From: Roseibium porphyridii
Lineage (GTDB): Bacteria > Pseudomonadota > Alphaproteobacteria > Rhizobiales > Stappiaceae
Assembly: GCF_026191725.2 (NCBI RefSeq)
Contig: NZ_CP120863.1
Coordinates: forward strand, 1,964,001-2,028,000
Length of the DNA: 64,000 bases
Direction of reading: 5' to 3'
The notes beneath the pieces are model-generated. The model was not told the origin of the DNA, did not search any database, and saw only the letters and a program-made list of their open reading frames with translations. A program made the translations under genes and the position numbers. Position 1 is the stretch's first letter, and every line of letters begins with the position of its first letter. Positions 27,475-36,759 of this stretch are shown here, piece by piece.

Positions 27475-29469
27475 ATGGTAGCCAAAGCGACACAGGCAGA
27501 CGAAAATCAGGAGCAGAGCACGGACGGTCCGGACGGCCCGCTGCTGGACCTGTCGGATGCCGCCGTCAAGAAGATGATCAAAGCAGCCAAGAAGCGCGGC
27601 TATGTCACTTACGATGAGCTGAACGAAGTCCTGCCTTCAGAGCAGGTGTCCTCCGAAAAGATCGAAGACACCATGTCGATGCTTTCCGACATGGGCATCA
27701 ATGTGATCGATTCCGAAGAAGCTGATGACGGCCCGGACGAAGTCGATGGCGGCGAGTTGGTGACGGCCACGACGACGGCGGTTGCCAAGACGACCACGAC
27801 CAAGGAACCGGCAGACCGCACTGACGATCCTGTTCGCATGTACTTGCGTGAAATGGGGTCGGTGGAGCTGCTTTCCCGCGAAGGCGAAATCGCTATCGCA
27901 AAGCGCATCGAGGCCGGCCGCGAGGCCATGATCGCAGGCTTGTGTGAAAGCCCGCTGACGTTCCAGGCCATCATCATCTGGCGCGACGAGCTGAATGAAG
28001 CCCAGGTCCTGCTGCGTGATATTATCGATCTTGAAGCGACATATGCTGGCCCGGACGCCAAAGCGGGCCCGGCCGTTGCAAACGATGACGTTGCACCCGG
28101 TGAAAAACCAGCTGAATCCACTGGCGGCGTTTCGGAAGAAACCGAAGGTGAAGAGGGTGAAGGCGACAGCGACGAGGACGATGACGACGAGTTTGAATCC
28201 AACGTCTCTCTCTCGGCCATGGAAGCCGAGCTGAAGCCGGGAGTGCTGGAAACTTTCGACAACATCGCAGACAACTACAAGAAGCTGCGCCGTCTTCAGG
28301 ACCAACTGGTTGAAAACAAGCTGGCCAACAAGACCTTGTCGCCGAGCCAGGAGCGCCGCTACAAGAAGTTGAAAGAAGACATCATTGTCGATGTGAAGAG
28401 CCTGTCTCTCAACCAGAACCGTATCGACGCCCTGGTTGCTCAGCTTTACGACATCAACAAGCGTCTGATGGGTTATGAAGGCCGGCTTTTGCGTCTTGCA
28501 GACAGCTACAACGTCGACCGTACCGACTTCCTGAAACAGTATCAGGGTGCCGAACTCGACCCGAACTGGTTGCGCAAGGTGGCAAATCTTTCCACCCGTG
28601 GCTGGAAGAACTTCATCGCCAAGGAAAAAGAAACCGTTCGCGAGCTGCGTCAGGAAATCCAGACACTGGCAACCGAAACGGGTCTGGAGATCACCGAATT
28701 CCGCCGGATCGTAGCAATGGTCCAGAAGGGCGAGCGTGAAGCACGCATCGCCAAAAAGGAAATGGTCGAAGCCAACCTGCGCCTCGTGATCTCTATTGCA
28801 AAGAAATACACAAACCGCGGTCTTCAGTTCCTGGATCTCATCCAGGAAGGCAACATTGGCCTCATGAAGGCGGTGGACAAATTTGAATACCGGCGCGGTT
28901 ACAAGTTCTCCACATATGCAACGTGGTGGATCCGTCAGGCGATTACCCGGTCGATTGCGGACCAGGCGAGGACGATCCGAATTCCGGTGCACATGATCGA
29001 GACGATCAACAAGATCGTGCGAACATCGCGTCAGATGTTGCACGAGATTGGACGCGAACCGACACCAGAAGAGCTGGCTGAAAAGCTGCAGATGCCGCTT
29101 GAAAAGGTCCGCAAGGTCCTCAAGATCGCCAAGGAACCGATCTCGCTTGAAACGCCGATCGGGGATGAAGAAGATTCGCATCTGGGCGATTTCATCGAAG
29201 ACAAGAACGCCGTTCTGCCGATCGATGCCGCCATCCAGTCGAACCTGCGTGAAACCACCACACGTGTTCTGGCTTCGCTTACACCGCGTGAAGAGCGCGT
29301 TCTCAGAATGCGCTTCGGCATCGGCATGAACACCGACCATACTCTGGAAGAGGTTGGTCAGCAGTTCTCCGTGACGCGTGAACGTATTCGCCAGATCGAG
29401 GCAAAGGCACTTCGCAAGTTGAAACACCCCAGCCGGTCTCGCAAGCTGCGCTCGTTCCTCGACAGCTAA
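27475..29469 (+). CDS. rpoD: RNA polymerase primary sigma factor (sigma-70)
   Basis: Housekeeping sigma factor, 664 residues. Region 1.1 occupies about residues 1-90, and region 1.2 has [22 protein letters not shown] non-conserved region holds a very acidic block ([17 protein letters not shown], about residues 220-240). The core regions are clear: 2.1-2.4 ([47 protein letters not shown]), region 3 and region 4.2 ([20 protein letters not shown]). GGAG lies 6 nt before the start. Confidence 0.98.
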   Translation: MVAKATQADENQEQSTDGPDGPLLDLSDAAVKKMIKAAKKRGYVTYDELNEVLPSEQVSSEKIEDTMSMLSDMGINVIDSEEADDGPDEVDGGELVTATTTAVAKTTTTKEPADRTDDPVRMYLREMGSVELLSREGEIAIAKRIEAGREAMIAGLCESPLTFQAIIIWRDELNEAQVLLRDIIDLEATYAGPDAKAGPAVANDDVAPGEKPAESTGGVSEETEGEEGEGDSDEDDDDEFESNVSLSAMEAELKPGVLETFDNIADNYKKLRRLQDQLVENKLANKTLSPSQERRYKKLKEDIIVDVKSLSLNQNRIDALVAQLYDINKRLMGYEGRLLRLADSYNVDRTDFLKQYQGAELDPNWLRKVANLSTRGWKNFIAKEKETVRELRQEIQTLATETGLEITEFRRIVAMVQKGEREARIAKKEMVEANLRLVISIAKKYTNRGLQFLDLIQEGNIGLMKAVDKFEYRRGYKFSTYATWWIRQAITRSIADQARTIRIPVHMIETINKIVRTSRQMLHEIGREPTPEELAEKLQMPLEKVRKVLKIAKEPISLETPIGDEEDSHLGDFIEDKNAVLPIDAAIQSNLRETTTRVLASLTPREERVLRMRFGIGMNTDHTLEEVGQQFSVTRERIRQIEAKALRKLKHPSRSRKLRSFLDS

Positions 29470-29494
29470 GGCTGCTTTCAGAACACTAATGCGG

Positions 29495-29524
29495 AAACCC
29501 GGCAGTGATGCCGGGTTTTTGTTT
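29495..29524 (+). terminator. Terminator of rpoD
   Basis: A 9-bp AACCCGGCA/TGCCGGGTT stem with a GTGA loop, followed by TTTGTTT, 25 nt after the stop. Confidence 0.9.
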
Positions 29525-29614
29525 GCTCAATGGCACGGTGTGACAGAACATCGACACCATTTTCAGAAAATGTGACACTGGATTGACGGCGGGTTTTCGC
29601 TCAGGAGCGCTTTT

Positions 29615-30841
<1,227 letters not shown>

Positions 30842-30856
30842 GAGGCGCTGATTGCC

Positions 30857-31570
30857 TCAGCCAAGGTCATAGACCCGGACTGTGCCAAGTGGTCCGGTCA
30901 TGAGGTACTTCTGGGACTCTATGGGGAACGGGTCGAAATACGGGTGAGACCCGTTGTCGGTCTCCGCCACACGGGCGAGTTCGCTTGTACCCTGTGCTTC
31001 CATAAAGTAGCCGATACGAAAATAGGCGTTCATGTCGAGAACACCTTGCGCCGGTGGGAAGTCATCCCGGTCGATATAGGCGGTCCAGGGGTAAACCGGT
31101 TGTGGCTGCAAGATTGACTTTTTGATAGTACGGCCTGGCCTGACCGGTGTGACAAAGGGAATATTGAACCCTTCAAGAAGCATTCCCTCGGGTACGTCGA
31201 CAATCTGACGGCTGAACACCAGTTGGCCTTGCTCGATTGTTGCGTAAGAAGCCTCTACCAGCGGAAAAACAGAGCCGTTGAACTCGTCATGAAGGACATC
31301 GAATAGATATGCGGTTCGATCGCTCAGATTGCTTACCTGGTAGTTGAGACGGAGCGTCGGACCGTCTTGCTGCAATTGAACCGCCAAGGATATGTCATTG
31401 TTTTGATTGCTGGACGATGACATTGCGGATGCCTTTTTCTGGAAACTGAAATTGAAGCCTGAGGACAACAGCCCGAGCAGCAGAAAGCGTCGATTAATAG
31501 AATAATCGTTCGGGTTGCTTGGGGTCCCATTCCTCACGGATTTTGTTTTCACTGTAGGGTTCGTTGTCAT
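30857..31570 (-). CDS. Exported protein of unknown family, possible immunity partner of the M91 peptidase
   Basis: About 237 residues from ATG 31570. The N-terminus has a twin-arginine-like export signal (SINRRFLLLGLLSSGFNFSF, about residues 24-45) ending near KKASA. The mature part looks all-beta, with alternating segments such as LRLNYQVSNLSDRTAYLFDV and VFSRQIVDVPEGMLLEGF, and has no cysteine. I do not recognise a family; the beta-sandwich pattern is loosely like small proteinase inhibitors, which is only a hint. It overlaps the end of the PAAR-M91 gene by 77 nt on the same strand, the position expected of an immunity gene. A longer start at 31693 lacks a signal at the N-terminus and is less likely. 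Confidence 0.6.
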   Translation of the reverse strand: MTTNPTVKTKSVRNGTPSNPNDYSINRRFLLLGLLSSGFNFSFQKKASAMSSSSNQNNDISLAVQLQQDGPTLRLNYQVSNLSDRTAYLFDVLHDEFNGSVFPLVEASYATIEQGQLVFSRQIVDVPEGMLLEGFNIPFVTPVRPGRTIKKSILQPQPVYPWTAYIDRDDFPPAQGVLDMNAYFRIGYFMEAQGTSELARVAETDNGSHPYFDPFPIESQKYLMTGPLGTVRVYDLG

Positions 31571-32396
31571 GTGGCGGTATTCCAACGGTCTTGGCTTCTT
31601 CCTTGATGACCTTGGCCTTTTTGGTCGGATCTGCAGGATCTGGCTTGCTGTCATTGTCCACCTTCGAGAAATCCAGCTCACCATCGGCGGCATGTTGAGC
31701 GTGTATCAGCTCATGGGCGAGACCGATTTCGGGCGGGCGTGTCTGCCAGGGCTGTGCAGTTCCATAGCTCGTCCGGTTGGGATTGTAGTGCACGGTCGTA
31801 TCACAGCCTGAACCCGGATTGCCGCTGGAATCGAGTTTGCCGTCATTGGTAAAGCCAGTGACCTTATTCCCGCCAGTGGTCTCTTTTATCGTTATCGTTT
31901 TGCCTGAGTTGTGCAGATCGGTCAAAAGCTTGGCGCCGGACGGCGTCTGCGCGATTTTGGCCAGTGCCTGAACGGTTTGCTCTCGGAACTGTTCAGTTCC
32001 TTCAATTTCAATTGACGGTCCAACTTTGGTGGTGCCGACCGGGCCGGGGCCGGCTGCGCCGCCACCACCTCCAGCTCCGCCGCCACCTCCTGCGCCTGCT
32101 GTGCCTATCAGAACGGTTGGGTATCCGGTAACGATGGAGCCTGCTTTCAGGGTCAGGTCGGTCATGCGTGCAGCCGGCAAGCCCTCGACCAGAACCGTCC
32201 AGGCTCCGGTTACAATCGGATCGCCACCTATGGGCGGCGGCGGGCCAACGCAGATGCAAAGATCAGTGACGCGCGCCTGGGGCATCATGCCGGTGAGTAC
32301 CGTCCAGGCACATTTCCAGACAATCGGCAACGGCACACCAAAACACATCGGGCAGATGTGCTGGTCAATGAGGAGCCGGGCGGCGGGAAATTTCAT
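31494..32396 (-). CDS. PAAR-domain protein with C-terminal M91 zinc metallopeptidase; probable T6SS effector
   Basis: A 300-residue two-part protein. Residues 1-95 form a PAAR-like (DUF4150-type) spike domain with paired repeats (TVLTGMMPQARVTDLCICVG, TVLVEGLPAARMTDLT). A glycine hinge (GAGGGGGAGGGGGAAGPG, about residues 100-118) leads to a peptidase domain with H228-E229-L-I-H232 in IGLAHELIHAQHA and D238 six residues after H232, matching the HExxH...D zinc site of the M91 (NleC/NleD-like) family. A conserved CDTTVHYNP precedes it. PAAR domains tip the VgrG spike of type VI secretion, so the protein is probably a delivered toxin. No T6SS structural gene is in the window. The target protein is unknown. 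Confidence 0.87.
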   Translation of the reverse strand: MKFPAARLLIDQHICPMCFGVPLPIVWKCAWTVLTGMMPQARVTDLCICVGPPPPIGGDPIVTGAWTVLVEGLPAARMTDLTLKAGSIVTGYPTVLIGTAGAGGGGGAGGGGGAAGPGPVGTTKVGPSIEIEGTEQFREQTVQALAKIAQTPSGAKLLTDLHNSGKTITIKETTGGNKVTGFTNDGKLDSSGNPGSGCDTTVHYNPNRTSYGTAQPWQTRPPEIGLAHELIHAQHAADGELDFSKVDNDSKPDPADPTKKAKVIKEEAKTVGIPPHDNEPYSENKIREEWDPKQPERLFY

Positions 32397-32552
32397 GTAA
32401 CTACCGTTTTTCGAGCAATAATGATGAAATTTTCCGCCTTGGGCCCTTTTTAGTCAATGCCGCTACGTCACACTTTTCGTCTTTCAGCACATTCAGGTTT
32501 TGCGTTCACTGGCCAGGTTTAGTGCATCCGGGATTGCCTGCGAGATCGGGGC

Positions 32553-34028
32553 TTAGGCTCGATCAGGTTTAACGTCTCGGCTTTCCACGAGAATGAGACG
32601 CCGCCGCAATATCATCATTGCGCTTGCCGGTACCAACATCAGGAATGCGTTGGTGTAGAATACCGAAGCACCTGACTGCGCGATGGCGGCCTTGGTCAAC
32701 AAGGTCTCGGCGCCGGGCGTAATCAGTCCGGTCTGGATTGCAATCAGACCTGTCAGGCCGCCACCGATCGCAATGCCGGCTGAGGAGATGGTTGGCAGAA
32801 TGCTGGAAACAAGGTTCTGCTCCTGACCTTTCGCTGTGTACATCAGTGAGCGCATCAGGATCTGGCTGGACAGCCCGTGTCCGGCACCGGCGACAATGGC
32901 GGCCAGGGCAAAGAGGATGAGCGAGCGCGTTTCCAGGGAATAGCCGGTCATCGCCATGCCAATGGCGATCAATACGGGACCTGTGACCAGATAGGTCAAC
33001 TCGCGTTTGCGGGATGGTGCGCGTGCGGACACCCAGGAAAAGGCTGTCCACGAAAAAGCAAGACCAGCCGCAACATAGCTCGCTTCGGTCACGCTCATGT
33101 CCCAATAGACTTGTCCGAAGGTGGTCACAAAGATTGCGCGGACTGCCGCAACCACTGAGGTCAGAAAAACAATCCAGGTGCCCAGTCCGATCAACGTTTC
33201 AAGCCGGAAGGCCTGTCTCGGGAAGAGCCTGCGGATGCTGTTTGCATCGATCTTCAACAAAATAGTGGCCGCAAGAAGCCCGGCCAAAATGGTCAGTGCC
33301 AACCGGACAGGCGTCTGTGCCTCGCCGATTACGGTCAGCAGGTAAATGCTCGTGATCAGCAGAAGGAGGCGCAGGGCAATTCGATTGCTTCCCGTTGACT
33401 GTTCCGGTTTGTGACCAGAGCGGGCCACAGCGGACCCTGCCGGCAGCGCCGTGTTCATAAGGACAAATAGCAACAGGACCAGTGGAATATTCACCAGGAA
33501 TGCAGCGCGCCAGGACCAAAGCTCTGACAAAAGACCTGCGGAAACGGGGCCGATGCCAGCTGCGAGAGCCCAAACACCCGACAGCAAAGCGAAAACTCGG
33601 GGTGCGACATGGTTTGGAAAAAGGTCGGGTATAAGCCCATAGCAAAGGGCGATGATCATGCCTTCCCCGAAACCCTGGAAGGCGCGCCCGGCAATTAGAC
33701 CTTCCAGAGTACCGCTGAGACCTGCCAGCGTGGAACCGAATGCAAGCAGGCTGGTCGCCAAGAGAAACGGCAGACGTGCGCCGAAACGCACTTTGACTGC
33801 ACCGGTCAGACAGCCTGCCAGGATGGCCATCATTTCAAAGGAGCTGAAAACCCAAAAGGCCCGGTCTTGTCCACCGAGATCGCGAATGATGTCCGGGAGA
33901 ACCGCTGTCGTGACAAACCCGTTGATGGCATGAGACCCAACCCCGAGCATCAGGGCCAGAGTTCCTGCAGCGCGGTCACGGGAAAACAGATGTGGAGGGC
34001 AATCCTGAGCAGGCGAGCTGACGGCCAT
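32553..34028 (-). CDS. MFS transporter, drug/H+ antiporter-like
   Basis: A 491-residue major facilitator protein with about 13-14 TM helices. The helix 2-3 loop carries the MFS signature variant KVRFGARLPFLL, and helix 5 has the antiporter-like ALAAGIGPVSAGLLSELWSWRAAFLVN, which points to the DHA2 drug-efflux group. The substrate cannot be read from sequence. It is a single gene, separated from its neighbours by 156 and 73 nt of AT-rich DNA. Confidence 0.85.
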   Translation of the reverse strand: MAVSSPAQDCPPHLFSRDRAAGTLALMLGVGSHAINGFVTTAVLPDIIRDLGGQDRAFWVFSSFEMMAILAGCLTGAVKVRFGARLPFLLATSLLAFGSTLAGLSGTLEGLIAGRAFQGFGEGMIIALCYGLIPDLFPNHVAPRVFALLSGVWALAAGIGPVSAGLLSELWSWRAAFLVNIPLVLLLFVLMNTALPAGSAVARSGHKPEQSTGSNRIALRLLLLITSIYLLTVIGEAQTPVRLALTILAGLLAATILLKIDANSIRRLFPRQAFRLETLIGLGTWIVFLTSVVAAVRAIFVTTFGQVYWDMSVTEASYVAAGLAFSWTAFSWVSARAPSRKRELTYLVTGPVLIAIGMAMTGYSLETRSLILFALAAIVAGAGHGLSSQILMRSLMYTAKGQEQNLVSSILPTISSAGIAIGGGLTGLIAIQTGLITPGAETLLTKAAIAQSGASVFYTNAFLMLVPASAMMILRRRLILVESRDVKPDRA

Positions 34029-34101
34029 GGGAACCTCAATAAAAAAAGATTTACCTTTCTATATAGGAGGAAAAGTAATAAAAAAAGAAAAACTTATTTA
34101 A

Positions 34102-34665
34102 TCAGCTGAATGATATAGCTGCTGATTGATGGATTGAGAGGAATCTTTCAGGAACACTTTCTGTGAGCCAGACGCCATTTTCGGTCTGCAAAAAGATGAA
34201 GCCAACATGATGCATCGTCTGGGCATCAACTTCGAGAACGACAGGGTTTCCGTGCCTTGCACCAACGGTAACCGCTAGTTTGGCATCGGATGAAAGATGT
34301 ACATGGTGCCGTTTCATTGGCTTGAGCCCTCCCTTTTGGATTGAGGGAAGGAAACCCGTCGCGGTGCCGTGAAAGAGCACATTCGGCGGCTTAGTTGGAG
34401 CTAGTCCGAGGTCTATCGGTATGGAATGACCTTGCCTGGCCCTTATGCGCCGACCATCTTTTGAAAACTCGAAACGATTTTTGTCGTTCGAAGTGACGAT
34501 CTGTTCTAGCAGCTCGTAGCTGCAATAGATTTTCTTTTTCTCAAAGGCCTTTAGAACGTCACCTACCTCTACCCATCCCTCGGGCGACGGAGAAATATCT
34601 GCATCATCTGGCTTGTGACGGAGCCAGAATGACAAGGTTTTGGAAATCTTTACTTCACGTTTCAA
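34102..34665 (-). CDS. kptA: RNA 2'-phosphotransferase, Tpt1/KptA family
   Basis: Removes an internal 2'-phosphate from RNA, using NAD+ and releasing ADP-ribose 1'',2''-cyclic phosphate. The 187 residues carry the complete catalytic set: R16-H17 in LSFWLRHKP, R77 in RARQGHS and R119 in MKRHHVHLS, plus the NAD-binding HGTATGF. The only usable start is TTG at 34665. In fungi the enzyme finishes tRNA splicing; bacteria lack that pathway, so the substrate is an open question. Here it lies 112 nt downstream of a slipin gene and, beyond that, a tRNA-like non-coding RNA, which suggests a role in RNA repair. Confidence 0.94.
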   Translation of the reverse strand: MKREVKISKTLSFWLRHKPDDADISPSPEGWVEVGDVLKAFEKKKIYCSYELLEQIVTSNDKNRFEFSKDGRRIRARQGHSIPIDLGLAPTKPPNVLFHGTATGFLPSIQKGGLKPMKRHHVHLSSDAKLAVTVGARHGNPVVLEVDAQTMHHVGFIFLQTENGVWLTESVPERFLSIHQSAAISFS

Positions 34666-34740
34666 TATTTGCTTTCTTTAGTTTGCGAGCCCTTTGGGCT
34701 GTTCGGTTGAAAAACAATTTGCAAACCATCCTTAACCGCA

Positions 34741-34766
34741 AACGGCGCAGGTTTCCCTGCGCCGTT
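34741..34766 (-). terminator. Strong hairpin between slipin and kptA
   Basis: An 11-bp stem AACGGCGCAGG/CCTGCGCCGTT with a 4-nt loop lies 11 nt past the slipin stop. No T-run follows on the minus strand, so it may be a partial terminator or a processing/stability element that lets some transcripts reach kptA. Confidence 0.5.
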
Positions 34767-34777
34767 CAATGTCGTAG

Positions 34778-35932
34778 TCACGCTGCAGTGTCGTCACGCA
34801 GCTTGACGAGGTCGTTCATGAGGCCTCCAGTCCCGTTGTGGACCGTCAAACGATCCACCTTGCCTGCGATGGCCTCGAGAGCTTCCAACTCTTTCAGGCG
34901 CAACATGACCGGATTTTCGGCCATGACCTTTGCGGTGTTCAAAAGCGAACGTGTTGCGTTCGTTTCTTCCCTGCGGCGGATGACATTGGCTTCAGCTTCT
35001 TTTTCAGCCGTCACCACCTTGTTGAGAATCTCACGCATTTCGCCAGGCAGAATGACATCTTTCAGAACGATATCGGAAACCTCGATACCGATCTTCGCCA
35101 TGTCAGTCTTGATCTGCGCCTCGGCTTCTTCGTTCACTTCTCCCTTGCGTTCAAGGATCTGGTCAAGCTTCAGCGCACCAAGCTGCTTACGAAACACCAA
35201 CTGGAGCGCCCTATAGAGCGTGTCCGTGAAGTCCTTCACGTCCTGCGTGGCTTTTACCGGGTCAACCACGCGGTATTCCGCAGACAGGTTGATCCGGATC
35301 GTGACACGGTCGAGCGTCAAGACTTCCTGACCGGTGACATCCAGGCTCTGACGCTTCAGATCAATCAGCTTTTGAGACACCTTTCGTCCAGTGCTCCAGT
35401 AAGCATGCAGACCTGACTGCAGAACCTTTGTGAGAACTCCATCAACGAACAGAAGCGCGACGCTACCGTCAGTCACCGGGATCACCACATGGTGCTGGGC
35501 CTTTTGGGCTTCGCTCAAACGACGCTGCAGCTTTGCAGGCAATTCAGGTTCTGCAACCGTGTCGACTACCTGCCAGGTCCAGGGGCCGGCTTCGTTCCAG
35601 AGAACCAGCCTTTCGTCAGGTCCAACCACGGCATGAATGAGCTTGTCGCGCTCGACAATCGCGATTTCACCCGGTCCGGTTCGAACTACCGTGAGGTGCT
35701 TTTCGACAACGTCAGGAAACTTATCGAAAAGTGCCTTCTCATAGACAGAACGAAACTGAGGTATCGCCAGATTGTGTCGCTCGATCACGAGTGATCCGCG
35801 GCCGTTTTTCAGGCTGTGGTCCCCTGGTCCAAGGATACCCTTAAGTTCACCCTTCAACAGGTGAAGAGCACGTTCGTTTTCAGAAATCAGTACGCGGGTT
35901 CGCCCGCGGATCTTGTTGAGAAAGTTCATCAT
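34778..35932 (-). CDS. Slipin (SPFH/band 7 domain) family protein
   Basis: A 384-residue member of the slipin branch of SPFH proteins. An N-terminal region unlike stomatin (MNFLNKIRGRTRVLISENER) is followed by the SPFH core (about residues 140-300: KLIDLKRQSLDVTGQEVLTL, DRVTIRINLSAEYRVVDP) and a coiled coil (EMREILNKVVTAEKEAEANV). No strong TM helix is visible, so membrane contact would be peripheral or through other parts. From published surveys I recall that slipins of this sort occur in bacterial RNA-repair operons with RtcB, Ro60 and tRNA-like RNAs; here the neighbours are kptA and a tRNA-like RNA. AAGGA lies 8 nt before the ATG. Confidence 0.85.
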   Translation of the reverse strand: MMNFLNKIRGRTRVLISENERALHLLKGELKGILGPGDHSLKNGRGSLVIERHNLAIPQFRSVYEKALFDKFPDVVEKHLTVVRTGPGEIAIVERDKLIHAVVGPDERLVLWNEAGPWTWQVVDTVAEPELPAKLQRRLSEAQKAQHHVVIPVTDGSVALLFVDGVLTKVLQSGLHAYWSTGRKVSQKLIDLKRQSLDVTGQEVLTLDRVTIRINLSAEYRVVDPVKATQDVKDFTDTLYRALQLVFRKQLGALKLDQILERKGEVNEEAEAQIKTDMAKIGIEVSDIVLKDVILPGEMREILNKVVTAEKEAEANVIRRREETNATRSLLNTAKVMAENPVMLRLKELEALEAIAGKVDRLTVHNGTGGLMNDLVKLRDDTAA

Positions 35933-36273
35933 TTCGATATTCCTTCCATTGCACTAAGGCACGTGGTTGTCCTTTCTTCGGGTTGAAGCTGGTTAGAGGT
36001 TGTTGAAATCCGGCAGACCGACTGTCGGCTTCCGGGACGAAATATTGAGACCTGAAGAAAGCACAAAGGCTTTCGGCGGGGCACGAGACAGCGGATCTTG
36101 CGGCAGCAGGGCAGGGCACACCCGTTCGAAAACCGGTATTTCCAGCAAGGCTGCGGCGCGACCTTGAAACGCGACCGGACGAAGGCTTCCGACATCTGCA
36201 ACTTGCACATTCAGGCCGAAGGACAGATGTACAAACCGCGTCCGCAAGCTCTCTTCAGATCCCGCATTGTTAA
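35933..36273 (-). other. Leader region between the tRNA-like RNA and slipin
   Basis: No gene is firmly supported in these 341 bases. A minus-strand reading frame of 84 codons (35993-36247) starts with TTG and has no recognisable family, so it is not called. The region probably belongs to the slipin 5' leader or contains its own promoter. Confidence 0.4.
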
Positions 36274-36327
36274 CAGCTTGACTAGCTGCTGGCTTGGAAG
36301 GCCAGTCCGGTTTTCACGACCGGGTTT

Positions 36328-36396
36328 TGGAGCAGGAGTTGAACCCGCGACATTCGGAATCTGGATCCGATGCTCTACCAACTGAGCTATCCATGG
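36328..36396 (-). ncRNA. tRNA-like unit B (short acceptor, non-standard anticodon loop)
   Basis: A canonical D-arm (GCTC-AGTTGGTA-GAGC), a 5-bp anticodon-type stem (TCGGA/TCCGA) with loop TCCAGAT, and a T-arm (GCGGG-TTCAACT-CCTGC) are clear. Position 33 is C, not U. Only four acceptor pairs form (TGGA/TCCA), and the 5' end runs into the CCA of unit A with no spacer. A functional aminoacylated tRNA is therefore unlikely. Confidence 0.6.
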
Positions 36397-36474
36397 AGCA
36401 CAAGACAGGAGTCGAACCTGTTGCTTCCGGGTAACATTCCCGGTGTTCTACCGTTGAACTACATGCGCTTGTGC
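36394..36474 (-). ncRNA. tRNA-like unit A (Gly-tRNA-like arms, non-standard anticodon loop)
   Basis: The D-arm (GTTC-AACGGTA-GAAC), an anticodon-type arm (CCGGG-AATGTTA-CCCGG), a T-arm (ACAGG-TTCGACT-CCTGT) and a 3' TCCA are all present. Position 33 of the loop is A rather than the universal U. The 3' acceptor strand CTTGTGC can pair perfectly with GCACAAG at 36468-36474, or with one mismatch to the adjacent GCGCATG at 36462-36468, so two alternative 5' strands exist. A normal decoding tRNA would not show either feature. Confidence 0.65.
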
Positions 36475-36500
36475 CGGAATGTTCAAAACAACGTCCGTAC

Positions 36501-36524
36501 GTGATTGCGACAGTGTCGGATCAC
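36501..36524. promoter_or_regulatory. 24-bp near-perfect palindrome upstream of the tRNA-like RNA
   Basis: The arms GTGAT..CGACA and TGTCG.ATCAC mirror each other around a single central G, with only the inner linker unequal (TG versus G). It sits 27 nt upstream of the likely RNA start. It is a good candidate operator for a dimeric regulator. I see no convincing sigma-54 -24/-12 pair beside it. Confidence 0.6.
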
Positions 36525-36759
36525 GCGAGTGGCAAAAATAGCCTAACCGCTGACATTTGGTCCGAAAATCTGACCGGCGAAAGGGTGATAATACAAAACA
36601 GGCGACGAGCTCAAGTGTGAAAAGGCTTACTATTCCTGAATGATGCAAATGGGCAACTATTAGTGGTAATTTTGTCACATCCGCATTTCGCGCTGCTGTT
36701 CTTCCTTCAGAGCGTAACGAGTTTAGTGTTTCCTGTGACAATCTGCACTGCGACGATAA

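Larger units (their letters stand above)
36274..36474 (-). ncRNA. Structured non-coding RNA: two tRNA-like units plus three tandem hairpins
   Basis: On the minus strand, about 200 nt fold almost without gaps. Two tRNA-like units abut each other (36394-36474, then 36328-36396). They are followed by three small hairpins with nearly no spacing: CCGGT/ACCGG (36307-36323), CTGGC/GCCAG (36289-36305) and CAGCT/AGCTG (36274-36288). This continuous folding implies a selected RNA rather than tRNA debris. It lies upstream of slipin and kptA on the same strand. Y-RNA-like (YrlA) and other tRNA mimics are known from bacterial RNA-repair loci, which is the closest comparison I can offer. The 5' and 3' ends are estimates. 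Confidence 0.6.

Noticed and set aside
27637..29427. 596-codon open frame antisense to rpoD
   Set aside because: Composition follows the complementary codons of rpoD; no domain is recognisable and rpoD is certain.
30857..34028. A complete type VI secretion cluster
   Set aside because: Only the PAAR-M91 gene and its partner are present; no VgrG, Hcp, sheath or membrane-complex gene is visible.
35993..36247. 84-codon minus-strand frame between the ncRNA and slipin
   Set aside because: TTG start, no recognisable family, and other frames of similar length overlap it. It could be real but I cannot support it.
36328..36396. Ordinary tRNA (Trp/Leu-like)
   Set aside because: Loop TCCAGAT lacks U33, only four acceptor pairs form and the 5' end overlaps the preceding CCA.
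36394..36474. Ordinary tRNA-Gly gene
   Set aside because: The D-arm is Gly-like, but the anticodon loop lacks U33, no sensible anticodon is offered and the acceptor pairing is ambiguous.
36475..36560. Sigma-54 promoter for the tRNA-like RNA, as in RtcR-controlled operons
   Set aside because: No GG-N10-GC pair of acceptable quality was found on the minus strand.
36448..36741. Minus-strand reading frame of 97 codons across the palindrome and the start of the tRNA-like RNA
   Set aside because: No family resemblance; it runs through the palindrome and into tRNA-like unit A, which explain the sequence better.
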